The translations under genes were made by a program, and so were the position numbers. DNA of 52,936 nucleotides from JANXYY01 sp035530875 (GTDB taxonomy: Bacteria > Actinomycetota > Actinomycetes > Nanopelagicales > Nanopelagicaceae): assembly GCA_035530875.1 (NCBI GenBank), contig DATKUB010000067.1, forward strand, positions 1 to 52,936. Reading direction: 5' to 3'. Positions 41,760 to 50,179 of the stretch are shown in pieces (within the stretch, counting starts at the first letter, position 1; the number at the start of each line of letters is the position of its first letter). The notes beneath the pieces were generated by a model. The model did no database searches, had not been told where the DNA came from, and worked only from the letters and a program-made list of their open reading frames with translations.

Positions 41760-42180
41760 GTACCTCATCGGAAAGGAAAAAAACGGCTGCGAGCACGGCA
41801 GCGCCATGATCGAATTTATTCTTTTTGCCATCGTCTTGTTCGTGCCGCTATCGCTCGGCATGGCGGATACTTCTAATTATTTCAGTGCCTTAATGGCGAG
41901 TCAGAGCGCGGCAAGAGAGGCGGCGAGAGGTTATTCATTATCGCCTTCGGGATCACTCGGGCTGATAAATGCCCAGCGAATCGCACTCACAGTCCTTGGG
42001 GATTCGGGAATTCATTATCACAATTTTAAATTGGGAATCTCCTGCTCGAGGAATCCATGTTTGTCGCCAGGCGGATCAGTTACTGCGACTGTGGATCTAA
42101 ATATGGATTTTCGATCCTTCTCGAGGGCGATTCATGTCGAAGAGGTTGAGCCTGTGGATGTCTGGGTCGGAGCAAGATGA
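41740..42180 (+). CDS. TadE-like pseudopilin (second)
   Basis: A 146-residue TadE-like protein. HGSAMIEFILFAIVLFVPLSLG at about 20-41 is the prepilin-like start and membrane helix, followed by SQSAAREAARGYSLS as in TadE domains and two Cys (CSRNPC) later. ATG 41740 starts 20 nt inside the preceding gene; a longer in-frame start upstream would lie fully within that gene. Its end overlaps the TadG-like gene by ATGA. Confidence 0.83.
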   Translation: MRSQSAKYLIGKEKNGCEHGSAMIEFILFAIVLFVPLSLGMADTSNYFSALMASQSAAREAARGYSLSPSGSLGLINAQRIALTVLGDSGIHYHNFKLGISCSRNPCLSPGGSVTATVDLNMDFRSFSRAIHVEEVEPVDVWVGAR

Positions 42181-42620
42181 GATCAAAAATTTCAGAGCAG
42201 CGAGGATCTATTTCACCGCTGATCATCGGGGCGCTGTTGATTGGCACTTTGCTACTGCATGTCATTGTAGATTCTTCTAGATTCTTCCTTGCCCACCGTG
42301 AGCTGATCACGATCTCAGATTCAACAGCGCTGGTTGCGGCAAGAGCGCTTGATCAGACGGTGTACTACTTGACCGGCTCCTCCGGCGTGATTCCCATTGA
42401 TCGCGATGAGGCGCTAAGACTTGCCGAGAAATGGGTAGCAAGCGCGAGAATTCCCAACTCTCGTTTGCAAAATTTAAAGCTGGTTGCCCTGGGTGTCGAC
42501 AATGGGAGAGTGATTGTTACGCTTTCCGCCCAAGTTCCTGGCGGCTTGCTCTCGGGTAACGAGAGATCAGGGTATGTAACGCTGAAAGCGACCTCTTCTG
42601 CTGTCTCGAGGCGAGATTAG
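42177..42620 (+). CDS. TadG-like pilus assembly protein
   Basis: A 147-residue protein with QRGSISPLIIGALLIGTLLLHVIVDSSR at about 8-35, the Tad/TadG N-terminal motif and membrane helix, then LAHRELITISDSTALVAARALD typical of the TadG N-terminal domain. It lacks the von Willebrand-like C-terminal region of long TadG proteins. It is the last gene of the Tad run; a 29-bp gap then leads to prfB. Confidence 0.83.
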   Translation: MRSKISEQRGSISPLIIGALLIGTLLLHVIVDSSRFFLAHRELITISDSTALVAARALDQTVYYLTGSSGVIPIDRDEALRLAEKWVASARIPNSRLQNLKLVALGVDNGRVIVTLSAQVPGGLLSGNERSGYVTLKATSSAVSRRD

Positions 42621-42637
42621 CTCTCCTTCCTAACCGC

Positions 42638-42643
42638 TAAGAT
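42638..42643 (+). promoter_or_regulatory. Putative -10 box of a leaderless prfB transcript
   Basis: TAAGAT lies 6 nt before GTG 42650; there is no Shine-Dalgarno. Confidence 0.35.
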
Positions 42644-42649
42644 TCCGGG

Positions 42650-43756
42650 GTGGCGCAGCGTGAGTATGAGGATGAGATAAGCGCACTGAGCGCAACCTTG
42701 ACCTCGATTGAGCAAGTTGTGGATCTGCCGAAACTTGAGGCAAAGATTGCCGACCTTGAACAAGCCGCTGGCGTGCCAAATCTCTGGGACGACAGCGAAG
42801 CTGCCCAGAAAGTCACCAGCCAGTTGTCATATGCACAGAACGATCTGCGTCAACTTCAAGCATTGCGACGCAGAGTAGATGAAATTCCGATTCTGTTGGA
42901 GCTGGCACAGGGCGAGGATGATCAATCTGCGTATGCAGAAGCAGATAGTGAACTTGATTCACTGACGGCTGCTATCGGAGAGATGGAAGTTCGTACGCTG
43001 CTTAATGGTGAATATGACGAACGAGATGCACTGGTAACGATCAGATCAGAAGCTGGTGGCGTTGACGCCGCTGACTGGGCAGAGATGTTGATGCGAATGT
43101 ATCTGCGCTGGGCGGAACGGCACGGGTACAAGACTGAGATCTTTGATATTTCATACGCCGAAGAAGCGGGAATCAAATCAGCAACTTTTAAGATAAGTAC
43201 GCCATATGCTTACGGGACACTCTCCGTCGAGCAGGGCACGCACCGCCTGGTTCGTATTTCGCCATTCGACAATCAGGGACGCAGGCAGACTTCGTTTGCT
43301 GGAGTTGAAGTCGTACCAGTAGTAGAGCAGAGCGATCATATTGATATCGACGAGAAGGACCTCCGGATTGACGTTTACCGATCGAGTGGTCCCGGTGGTC
43401 AAGGAGTGAATACCACCGACTCGGCGGTTCGGATAACTCATATTTCAACTGGAATTGTCGTCTCCTGCCAGAACGAACGCTCCCAGTTGCAGAACCGGGC
43501 GAGTGCGATGGCCGTTCTCCAAGCAAAATTGCTCGAACTCCGAAGGAGCGAAGAGCGTGAAAAAATGGATGCATTGAGGGTGGATACAAGCGGATCTTGG
43601 GGCAATCAGATGCGTTCCTATGTCCTTCACCCATACCAAATGGTGAAAGACCTGAGAACTGAGTATGAAACTGGCAATACTTCTGCCGTCCTAGACGGTG
43701 AAATTGATGCTTTTATTGAGGCTGGCATTCGCTGGCGGCGTGGCTCGCATACCTAG
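42650..43756 (+). CDS. prfB: Peptide chain release factor 2
   Basis: Terminates translation at UGA and UAA. It is 368 residues in one uninterrupted frame, so there is no programmed +1 frameshift of the E. coli type. The stop-codon-reading tripeptide SPF is at 204-206 and the catalytic GGQ at 249-251 in GPGGQGVNTTDSAVRI. The start is GTG 42650. Followed by ftsE and ftsX, the usual actinobacterial order. Confidence 0.96.
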   Translation: MAQREYEDEISALSATLTSIEQVVDLPKLEAKIADLEQAAGVPNLWDDSEAAQKVTSQLSYAQNDLRQLQALRRRVDEIPILLELAQGEDDQSAYAEADSELDSLTAAIGEMEVRTLLNGEYDERDALVTIRSEAGGVDAADWAEMLMRMYLRWAERHGYKTEIFDISYAEEAGIKSATFKISTPYAYGTLSVEQGTHRLVRISPFDNQGRRQTSFAGVEVVPVVEQSDHIDIDEKDLRIDVYRSSGPGGQGVNTTDSAVRITHISTGIVVSCQNERSQLQNRASAMAVLQAKLLELRRSEEREKMDALRVDTSGSWGNQMRSYVLHPYQMVKDLRTEYETGNTSAVLDGEIDAFIEAGIRWRRGSHT

Positions 43757-43796
43757 AGTGGGTTCGCCCACCTAAAATTTGATTGGTGATGAAGTC

Positions 43797-44486
43797 GTGA
43801 TTCGTCTGGAAAACGTAAGTAAGGTCTACCCGCGTCAAGAGCGGCCAGCTCTTGATGACGTGACCCTTGAGATCGCTAAGGGAGAGTTTGTCTTCCTGGT
43901 CGGACAATCGGGTTCTGGGAAATCGACGTTCTTACGCCTCATTCTTAAAGAGGAGCGTCCGACTTCAGGCACGATCTACGTCGCAGGAAAGGAACTAAAT
44001 TCACTTTCTCAGTGGAAAGTGCCTGAATTACGTCGTCAAATTGGTACGGTCTTTCAGGATTTTAGATTGCTACCCAACAAAACTGTCACAGAGAATGTCG
44101 CTTTCGCTATGCACGTATTGGGCGCAAGTACAAAAGAGATCAGGCGAGCAGTTCCCGAAGTTATCGAACTTGTGGGACTTGAGGGCTACGGCCAACGACG
44201 ACCCAACCAACTAAGCGGCGGCGAACAGCAGCGAGTTGCAATTGCGCGCGCGTTCGTAAACCAGCCGATTATTTTGATTGCTGATGAGCCTACGGGCAAT
44301 CTTGATCCAACGACGAGTGTTGGAATCATGAAACTCCTTGACCGAATTAACCGAACGGGAACTACGGTAATCATGGCCACTCACGACAGTGGAATTGTTG
44401 ATCAAATGAGGAAGCGTGTGATTGAACTTGATGCTGGGAGTGTTGTACGTGATCAGGTTCGTGGCGTCTACGGATACAGCGGCTGA
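43797..44486 (+). CDS. ftsE: Cell division ATP-binding protein FtsE
   Basis: ATPase of the FtsEX complex, which activates peptidoglycan hydrolases at the septum. From GTG 43797 it is 229 residues, the same as mycobacterial FtsE, with the expected N-terminus MIRLENVSKVY; the frame is open up to a TTG at 43779. Walker A GQSGSGKST is at about 36-44, the signature LSGGEQQRVAIARA at about 139-152, Walker B LIADEPTGNLDP, and the switch His in MATHDSG. Confidence 0.95.
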   Translation: MIRLENVSKVYPRQERPALDDVTLEIAKGEFVFLVGQSGSGKSTFLRLILKEERPTSGTIYVAGKELNSLSQWKVPELRRQIGTVFQDFRLLPNKTVTENVAFAMHVLGASTKEIRRAVPEVIELVGLEGYGQRRPNQLSGGEQQRVAIARAFVNQPIILIADEPTGNLDPTTSVGIMKLLDRINRTGTTVIMATHDSGIVDQMRKRVIELDAGSVVRDQVRGVYGYSG

Positions 44487-44495
44487 GGAGATTCA

Positions 44496-45398
44496 ATGCG
44501 CGCAAGATTTATAGCCTCAGAAGTCGGAATTGGTCTTCGTCGGAACCTAACTCTCACGGTGGCAGTGGTAATTACGGTAGCCATATCTCTAGCGCTGCTA
44601 GGAGTTGGCCTGCTGGCTAACAGCCAAGTCGGTGTGATGAAGGATTACTGGTACAACAAGATCGAAGTGTCTGTGTTTCTCTGTGGCACGCTCTCTGAAT
44701 CGCCGTCATGTTCTGGTGGACCAGTTACCGCAGCGCAGCGCGACTCGATCCAGGCCGATCTCAAGGCGCTTCCGGTCGTGGAGACCGTTTACTACGAATC
44801 GCAAGCCCAGGCCTTCTCCCGTTTCAAGGAGCGTTTTAAGGGATCATCCATCACGGCGAACGTGACTCAAGATCAGTTGCCCGAATCTTTCCGAGTTAAA
44901 TTGAAAGATCCAAAGCAATTTGCAGTGGTTCAGAGTGCATTCGCCGGACGCCCCGGGGTAGATAGCGTCCAGGATCAACGTGCAGTTCTTGAGAAGTTCT
45001 TTTCTTTGATTGGCGTGCTTCGAGACGGCGCCCTTGCCATCGGTCTGATCAGTGTCCTTACTGCAGCGCTCCTCATATCAAACACCCTGCGGATCGCGGC
45101 ATTTAACCGGCGTCGCGAGACCGGCGTGATGCGATTAGTCGGGGCATCGTCGTTTTCTATCCAGTTGCCGTTTATTCTCGAAGGCGTGATTGCGTCAATT
45201 TTCGGCTGGATGATTGCAACTGGATTGCTGGCGGCCCTAAAAACCCTGATCGATCACCGAGTTGCGCCGCTATTGACATTCACCAAATTCTTTGGCTGGC
45301 CAGCGGTTTGGCAGGCCTCCAGCTACCTATTTATCACTGGGTTCTTGGTCTCTTCAATCGCTTCTATGCTGACCCTTCGAAAGTACTTGCGCGTCTAA
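44496..45398 (+). CDS. ftsX: Cell division protein FtsX
   Basis: Membrane partner of FtsE, 300 residues. A first transmembrane segment lies at about 17-45 (NLTLTVAVVITVAISLALLG), then a large extracytoplasmic domain to about 170, then three more helices at about 178-200, 225-245 and 270-290 (FtsX fold). It starts 9 bp after ftsE. The external loop with two Cys (CGTLSESPSC) may form a disulfide. Confidence 0.93.
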   Translation: MRARFIASEVGIGLRRNLTLTVAVVITVAISLALLGVGLLANSQVGVMKDYWYNKIEVSVFLCGTLSESPSCSGGPVTAAQRDSIQADLKALPVVETVYYESQAQAFSRFKERFKGSSITANVTQDQLPESFRVKLKDPKQFAVVQSAFAGRPGVDSVQDQRAVLEKFFSLIGVLRDGALAIGLISVLTAALLISNTLRIAAFNRRRETGVMRLVGASSFSIQLPFILEGVIASIFGWMIATGLLAALKTLIDHRVAPLLTFTKFFGWPAVWQASSYLFITGFLVSSIASMLTLRKYLRV

Positions 45399-45453
45399 AT
45401 ATCGCCAAAAGTCCAAGGTCAGAGGTGGGGCGCCCGCCTCGATTGAACGACCC

Positions 45454-45459
45454 TAGAAT
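45454..45459 (+). promoter_or_regulatory. Putative -10 box of a leaderless S41 protease transcript
   Basis: TAGAAT lies 8 nt before ATG 45468; no Shine-Dalgarno precedes the ATG. Confidence 0.4.
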
Positions 45460-45467
45460 GAACGACT

Positions 45468-46592
45468 ATGTCCCCAAGGTCGCGAATAGTCGCCACTATT
45501 GCAGTCGCGGCATCCCTTTCGGCTTCCTATCTGTTGGGTCTACAGGTAGGGGATAGGCATCTTTCGCCAGTGGATGAGGCGAAAGCGTCGATCTTGGCCA
45601 GAGCCGCCAAGGTCATCGATCCGGCCACGCTTGAACACGCCGCGATTGAAGGCATGCTCAAGGCAACCGGAGATCGCTGGTCGAGTTTTTACGATGCAAA
45701 ACAATTTGCCTTCTATAACGAATCGCTCGCCGGACGCTTTACCGGCGTCGGGATCTGGTTGCGCGCCGCTCCGTTTGGCGGCGTTGAGGTCGCTAGCGTT
45801 CAAACCGGATCGCCCGCGGGAACTGCTGGCGTTAAGAGTGCCGATGCCATTATTGGAATTGATGGAACCGACCTCAGCCATGCGACCGTTCCCACGGTTG
45901 CCGCGGCGCTTCGGGGTGCCGATGGGACTCCGGTAACCTTGCATTTGGTGCGGTCGGGAATTGATTTATCGCTGACAATGATTCGCCGAGAAGTGGCGAT
46001 CCCCGATGTCGAAGCGCTTAATTTACCCAATGGCGATCTTCTGATTCAGATCACCGCATTCACGGTTGGAGTGGGGAAACTCGTAGCGGAGGAACTGCGG
46101 ACCCATCCTCACCAAAGCGGCGTGATTCTCGATCTTCGCAACAATCCCGGGGGACTGATTGAGGAAGCGGTCAATGTTGCCGGCTTATTTCTCGACGGGG
46201 GAGTTGTGGTTTCTTATCAGCGTCGCGGCCTCGACACCAGGGTTCTTGAGGCTAATCCAGGGTCAGAAACCCTTGATCCACTGGTGGTATTGGTCAATCA
46301 TCAGAGCGCCAGCGCGGCTGAGGTGGTCGCGGGCGCGCTTCAGGACCGAAACCGAGCAGTGATTGTCGGATCTCGTACCTATGGCAAAGGCTCCGTCCAA
46401 GAGTCGGTCACTATGAGTGATGGTTCGTCGATTCAAATCACGGTTGGCAAGTACCGAACACCCACTGGACGATACATAGATGGGGTTGGGGTGTCGCCCG
46501 ACGTGCAAGCCAGCGATACTAATGCGGTGACCATAGGGGAAGCAGTGCTAAAGAGCCTAAGCAGTGTCTCGGCACGCGGAGGAAAGGGCTAA
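45468..46592 (+). CDS. ctpA: S41-family C-terminal processing peptidase with PDZ domain
   Basis: Exported Ser/Lys protease of 374 residues. An N-terminal hydrophobic anchor or signal (IVATIAVAASLSASYLLG), a cap region, a PDZ domain at about 90-170 (SPAGTAGVKSADAIIGIDG), then the S41 catalytic domain with VILDLRNNPGGL, the nucleophile region NHQSASAAEV and the Lys in SRTYGKGSVQ. It cleaves C-termini of envelope proteins; in this position it may regulate FtsEX-dependent hydrolases (inference). Its stop overlaps smpB as TAATG. Confidence 0.93.
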   Translation: MSPRSRIVATIAVAASLSASYLLGLQVGDRHLSPVDEAKASILARAAKVIDPATLEHAAIEGMLKATGDRWSSFYDAKQFAFYNESLAGRFTGVGIWLRAAPFGGVEVASVQTGSPAGTAGVKSADAIIGIDGTDLSHATVPTVAAALRGADGTPVTLHLVRSGIDLSLTMIRREVAIPDVEALNLPNGDLLIQITAFTVGVGKLVAEELRTHPHQSGVILDLRNNPGGLIEEAVNVAGLFLDGGVVVSYQRRGLDTRVLEANPGSETLDPLVVLVNHQSASAAEVVAGALQDRNRAVIVGSRTYGKGSVQESVTMSDGSSIQITVGKYRTPTGRYIDGVGVSPDVQASDTNAVTIGEAVLKSLSSVSARGGKG

Positions 46593-47080
46593 TGGTCAAA
46601 GAAGTAGGGCGCAAGTTGATTGCCCAGAACAAGAAAGCTAGACACGATTATTTCATCGACGACGTATTTGAATGCGGGCTGGTTCTCACCGGGACCGAAG
46701 TTAAGTCGCTTCGGGCTGGACGCGCGTCACTGATAGACGGCTACGCGACGGTTCGAGATGGCGAACTCTGGTTGGCTGGAGTTCACATTCCTGAATACAC
46801 GGAAGCGACCTGGACTAATCATGAACCTAGACGCGAGCGAAAATTGTTGCTGCACAAGCGCGAAATCCTAAGGCTGGTGGGCAAGACCAAAGAAGGCGGC
46901 GTCACTCTCGTTCCGTTATCGCTCTACTTCAAAGATGGCCGAGCCAAGGTCGAAATTGCCCTGGCCAGGGGACGAAAATTGCACGATAAGCGGGCTGCGC
47001 TGATGGAGAAACAGGCTGGGCGAGAAATGGCTCGCGAGATTTCCAGGCGCTCTAGCGGCAAGGATCAAGCGCGCAGGTAG
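46592..47080 (+). CDS. smpB: SsrA-binding protein SmpB
   Basis: Small basic protein that delivers tmRNA to stalled ribosomes; 162 residues, standard. The OB-fold N-terminus has IAQNKKARHDYFIDDVFECG and LTGTEVKSLRAGRASL at about 34-49, and the C-terminal tail is Lys/Arg-rich (DKRAALMEKQAGREMAR) and folds on the mRNA channel. It shares an A with the preceding stop (TAATG). The tmRNA gene lies 1.6 kb downstream, across guaB1. Confidence 0.95.
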   Translation: MVKEVGRKLIAQNKKARHDYFIDDVFECGLVLTGTEVKSLRAGRASLIDGYATVRDGELWLAGVHIPEYTEATWTNHEPRRERKLLLHKREILRLVGKTKEGGVTLVPLSLYFKDGRAKVEIALARGRKLHDKRAALMEKQAGREMAREISRRSSGKDQARR

Positions 47081-47100
47081 GCCGCAAGGCCACTTTGCCG

Positions 47101-47106
47101 TAACCT
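47101..47106 (+). promoter_or_regulatory. Putative -10 box of a leaderless guaB1 transcript
   Basis: TAACCT lies 8 nt before GTG 47115. A short GGCC-GCAA-GGCC stem just upstream (47080-47091) may close the smpB transcript. Confidence 0.35.
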
Positions 47107-47114
47107 CTAGGCAC

Positions 47115-48551
47115 GTGCGATTCATAAATCAGATGCCGGCCTACGACCTCACCTATGACGACGTCTTCATGGTGCCGTCCGAATCACAAGTTGCTAGCCG
47201 CCTTGATGTAAATCTCGAGTCCAAAGATGGCACTGGGACAACCATTCCGATCGTTGTTGCGAACATGACCGCGATCTCCGGGCGCCGCATGGCTGAGACA
47301 GTGGCTAGACGCGGCGGGCTCAGCGTTATCCCGCAAGATATTCCACTCGATGTCGTATCGGATGTCATCTCTTGGGTTAAATCGCGTCACCTTATTTTCG
47401 ATACTCCGGTGACTCTTACGCCGCAGAGCACGGTTGCAGATGCGCTGGACCTGCTGAACAAGAGATCCCACGGTGCTCTCGTCGTAATCGATGGAGATCG
47501 GAAACCGGTTGGAATCGTCACGCAAAGCGACTGCGAAAGCGTCGATCGATTCACTCAATTGACGCGCGTTATGAGCTCTGACTTAGTGCTTCTTGAGGAC
47601 ACCGCCGATCCGCGAACCGCATTCGATCGCCTGACGGCCGAGCGACGCAAATTGGCGCCCGTGGTAGATGGCCAGGGAAGGTTAGTTGGAATCCTCACCC
47701 GCGTTGGTGCGCTTCGAGCAACGATGTACGAACCTGCACTTGATGCCAATGGCAAATTGCGGGTAGCTGCGGCAGTGGGAATTAACGGCAATGTTGCGAA
47801 GCGGGCTAAGACCTTGATTGATGCCGGTGTGGATTGCCTCGTGATCGATACCGCACACGGTCATCAGAAGAAGATGCTCGATGCCATTGCTGCGGTGCGC
47901 GAGGTCTCGTCGTCGGTTCTGATTGTGGCTGGAAACGTAGTGACGTCGGAAGGAACTCGCGATTTGATCGCCGCTGGTGCCGACATCGTGAAAGTCGGGG
48001 TGGGTCCAGGTGCCATGTGCACTACGCGCATGCAAACTGGTGTTGGCCGTCCTCAGTTTTCCGCGGTTCTTGAATGTGCGAAAGCCGCACGTGAATTGGG
48101 CAAGCATGTCTGGGCCGACGGTGGGGTTCGCCATCCGCGTGATGTTGCCCTCGCCCTAGCCGCCGGAGCTTCGAATGTAATGATCGGCTCCTGGTTTGCC
48201 GGCACCTACGAATCTCCCGGAGATTTGCGCCTCGATGCGCAGGGTCGGGCCTACAAGGAGTCTTATGGCATGGCCTCTGCCCGGGCGGTGGCCGCCCGAA
48301 CCGCAAACGAGGGCGCCTTCGATCGCGCTCGCAAAGCTCTATTCGAAGAGGGGATCTCGACCTCAAGGATGTACCTGGATCCGCAGCGCCCAGGCGTCGA
48401 GGACTTGCTCGATGAGATCGTCGCCGGGCTCCGCTCGGCCTGTACCTATGCCGGCGCCTCCACCCTGGATGAACTACACGAGCGGGCCGTCGTCGGACTG
48501 CAGTCGGCCGCTGGCTATGCAGAGGGACGCCCGCTCCACGCGTCCTGGTGA
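47115..48551 (+). CDS. guaB1: GuaB1-family IMP dehydrogenase-related protein (GMP reductase)
   Basis: Cytoplasmic TIM-barrel enzyme of the IMPDH/GMPR superfamily, 478 residues with two CBS domains at about 95-210 inserted in the barrel. The catalytic loop GPGAMCTTRMQTG puts the Cys at 302. Mycobacterial GuaB1 has been shown to be a GMP reductase, converting GMP to IMP, so that function is likely here instead of IMP dehydrogenase. The CBS pair would sense adenine or guanine nucleotides. GTG start, no Shine-Dalgarno. Confidence 0.9.
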   Translation: MRFINQMPAYDLTYDDVFMVPSESQVASRLDVNLESKDGTGTTIPIVVANMTAISGRRMAETVARRGGLSVIPQDIPLDVVSDVISWVKSRHLIFDTPVTLTPQSTVADALDLLNKRSHGALVVIDGDRKPVGIVTQSDCESVDRFTQLTRVMSSDLVLLEDTADPRTAFDRLTAERRKLAPVVDGQGRLVGILTRVGALRATMYEPALDANGKLRVAAAVGINGNVAKRAKTLIDAGVDCLVIDTAHGHQKKMLDAIAAVREVSSSVLIVAGNVVTSEGTRDLIAAGADIVKVGVGPGAMCTTRMQTGVGRPQFSAVLECAKAARELGKHVWADGGVRHPRDVALALAAGASNVMIGSWFAGTYESPGDLRLDAQGRAYKESYGMASARAVAARTANEGAFDRARKALFEEGISTSRMYLDPQRPGVEDLLDEIVAGLRSACTYAGASTLDELHERAVVGLQSAAGYAEGRPLHASW

Positions 48552-48663
48552 GCGGCTAAACTCTTATCGGGCATAAGTGAGTGCCCCGTTCGCGTTCTAA
48601 CTATCGGAACTATCTGAAAACTAAATAGTGGTGGCATTAATTAATTGCTTCCACCCAACTGCC

Positions 48664-48677
48664 TTGCCTTCGGGCAA
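48664..48677 (+). other. UUCG tetraloop hairpin just before the tmRNA 5' end
   Basis: TTGCC-TTCG-GGCAA forms a 5-bp stem with a stable UUCG loop, 7 nt before the predicted mature tmRNA start. It may be part of a precursor 5' leader processed by RNase P. Confidence 0.4.
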
Positions 48678-48684
48678 AGCACAC

Positions 48685-49053
48685 GGGGGTGAACGGTCTC
48701 GACTTCGGATGTTGAGGCAGGGGAAGCGGGCCGAGGAAGCCGGGATGAGCTCGTTAACCATCCCCGTGCAAAAAACTAAGCGCCAGTACAACTGCCGCTG
48801 ATTACGCCCTCGCTGCTTAAGCGAGCCTCGTAATCCGTTAGCCCAGGACCGCTCCCGGCCTGGTGTCTAGCGCCGCTAGGGAGCTCAACTCAAACCGGGG
48901 GCACCGGACCTGTTTGAGGAAAACTTTCCGATGCTGAGCCTGGCGGCTACTTGTTCGTGTGATAGCCGGGGTCTAGGAGCCTATTAACGAAATACGCCCG
49001 TAGAAGCCCTGTTTTGGTACCGAAGGACCCGGGTTCGATTCCCGGCACCTCCA
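48685..49053 (+). ncRNA. ssrA: Transfer-messenger RNA (tmRNA)
   Basis: One-piece tmRNA. The 5' end GGGGGTG pairs with CACCTCC at 49046-49052 as acceptor stem, followed by discriminator A; CCA is not encoded. The T-arm GGTTCGATTCC is at about 49032-49042, close to the 3' end. The tag frame begins with resume codon GCC at 48782, after the typical TAAGC, and reads ASTTAADYALAA, stop TAA at 48818-48820. The DYALAA ending matches actinobacterial tags and is a ClpXP/ClpAP degron. With SmpB it rescues stalled ribosomes. Confidence 0.95.
48782..48820 (+). CDS. tmRNA-encoded proteolysis tag (12 aa)
   Basis: The resume codon GCC, preceded by CTAAGC as in M. tuberculosis tmRNA, opens the reading frame ASTTAADYALAA followed by TAA. 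It is added to proteins from stalled ribosomes. Confidence 0.88.
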   Translation, partial: ASTTAADYALAA

Positions 49054-49127
49054 CTTAGAGTGGCTAGTTGAATTCCGCATTTTATCTAGCTGAATTCTCC
49101 ACCCCCAAAATCCTCTTCATCATCCTC

Positions 49128-49146
49128 GGCGAGAACTAAACTCGCC
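49128..49146. terminator. Stem-loop downstream of tmRNA
   Basis: GGCGAG, a 7-nt loop, then CTCGCC: a perfect 6-bp stem 74 bp after the tmRNA end. No T-run follows. It may be the end of the tmRNA transcript or part of the island junction. Confidence 0.3.
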
Positions 49147-49175
49147 CTTGTGAGTCGCCAACGATCTCGAGAACT

Positions 49176-49664
49176 ATGAGAATTGGGAATCCCTGGAGGC
49201 GCGTTCCTCGGGGTGCAACCATGTACTCCAGCGGCCTGCCAAAATCGCGAAATAAATTCATATATTACGTAAAGGGCTTTATTCGAGGCGTTTTACGCTT
49301 ACTCGTACTTAAGTTTGGCCCCTCTGGCAAAGAGGTGGATGTCAAAGATGATTCATTGGATCGTTGGTATGTAAACCATTACAAATACGACTCTGAGCGC
49401 AAACAAGTTCGCCATGTTTTTCTCAAAGCCTTTAGTAATCAAAAAGGCCAAATGAAATACTTCAATATGGTAAATAAACAACTACAGGCACGAAAGATGG
49501 TCGAGGAGGTGCCACGCCATGAACACATTACGGGTGGGCATTATGAGCCGGGTTACCACGCCCGCGTGCGCGAAAACCGACGACAAAACGGCGGGGTTGG
49601 TAGCAATTTTGTTCAGTTTGGCTGGCTAGAGAACGAAGAGGGTATTCCAGGAGAGACGAAGTAA
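49176..49664 (+). CDS. Hypothetical basic protein, unknown family (162 aa)
   Basis: A 162-residue frame with no recognised domain. The N-terminus is basic with one hydrophobic stretch (FIYYVKGFIRGVLRLLVLKFG, about 28-48), the middle is Lys/Tyr/Gln-rich (YVNHYKYDSERKQVRHVFLK), and the end is Arg/Asn/Gly-rich. The base composition is more AT-rich than both the chromosomal genes before it and the G+C-rich genes after it. ATG 49176 has no ribosome site; ATG 49221 would drop 15 residues. It is the first gene after the tmRNA 3' end. It may be an island cargo gene or spurious. Confidence 0.45.
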   Translation: MRIGNPWRRVPRGATMYSSGLPKSRNKFIYYVKGFIRGVLRLLVLKFGPSGKEVDVKDDSLDRWYVNHYKYDSERKQVRHVFLKAFSNQKGQMKYFNMVNKQLQARKMVEEVPRHEHITGGHYEPGYHARVRENRRQNGGVGSNFVQFGWLENEEGIPGETK

Positions 49665-50179
49665 TCATGCGAAGGCATGAACCGTGTGAAAATTCTCGTA
49701 ATTCTACGTGAAGGCACCCAAGTCAATCCTCACAAAACATTCCATTTCGAGCGCGGAAATCTTTATTCGCTAACCCCCCACCAAAGGCGATTGCTGAAGT
49801 TGGATGCAATCCATGCGGCCAGCGTAATGCCGGTCAGAATGGTGCCACGAAAATCGATGTTCACTTCATCGCAACTAGCTTCGATGTATTGGTGGCAAGG
49901 GCATTAGATATTTCCGTATCTATGAAACGATCAGACCCAGGCCGGATGCTTCCGAGTTTCTGTAACCGACGCCATCATTTGCCCATGGAGTCGAAGAGTC
50001 CAGTACCAAAAATCATGCGCTCGCTCGCCGTCTGAACGTTGAATCCTCCGAGAAACACGAACCCGAGGTCAAGATGGCTATTTCACTCAAGTCGTGCCCT
50101 ATGCCTGCGTGATCGACGACGAGTCCGCTCAACTCCACATCCGGCCAATCCGAGCGTTAGGCGTGTGACAGACTGCTGA
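49665..50179. other. 515 bp with no convincing gene; possible remnants
   Basis: The stretch holds a small inverted repeat TCATGC-GAAG-GCATGA (49666-49681) directly after the preceding stop and a 76-codon plus-strand frame at 49677-49907 without ribosome site or recognisable family. A short frame before 50180 ends YACVIDDESAQLHIRPIRAL and looks like a coding remnant opened by a stop. I see no intact integrase or transposase. It reads as decayed island DNA between two composition types. Confidence 0.45.

Noticed and set aside
42650..42760. Programmed frameshift in prfB
   Set aside because: The reading frame is continuous from GTG through the SPF and GGQ motifs; no in-frame UGA near codon 26.
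49677..49907. 76-codon plus-strand frame after the unknown basic protein
   Set aside because: No ribosome site, no family, unremarkable composition; kept only as a note within the non-coding stretch.
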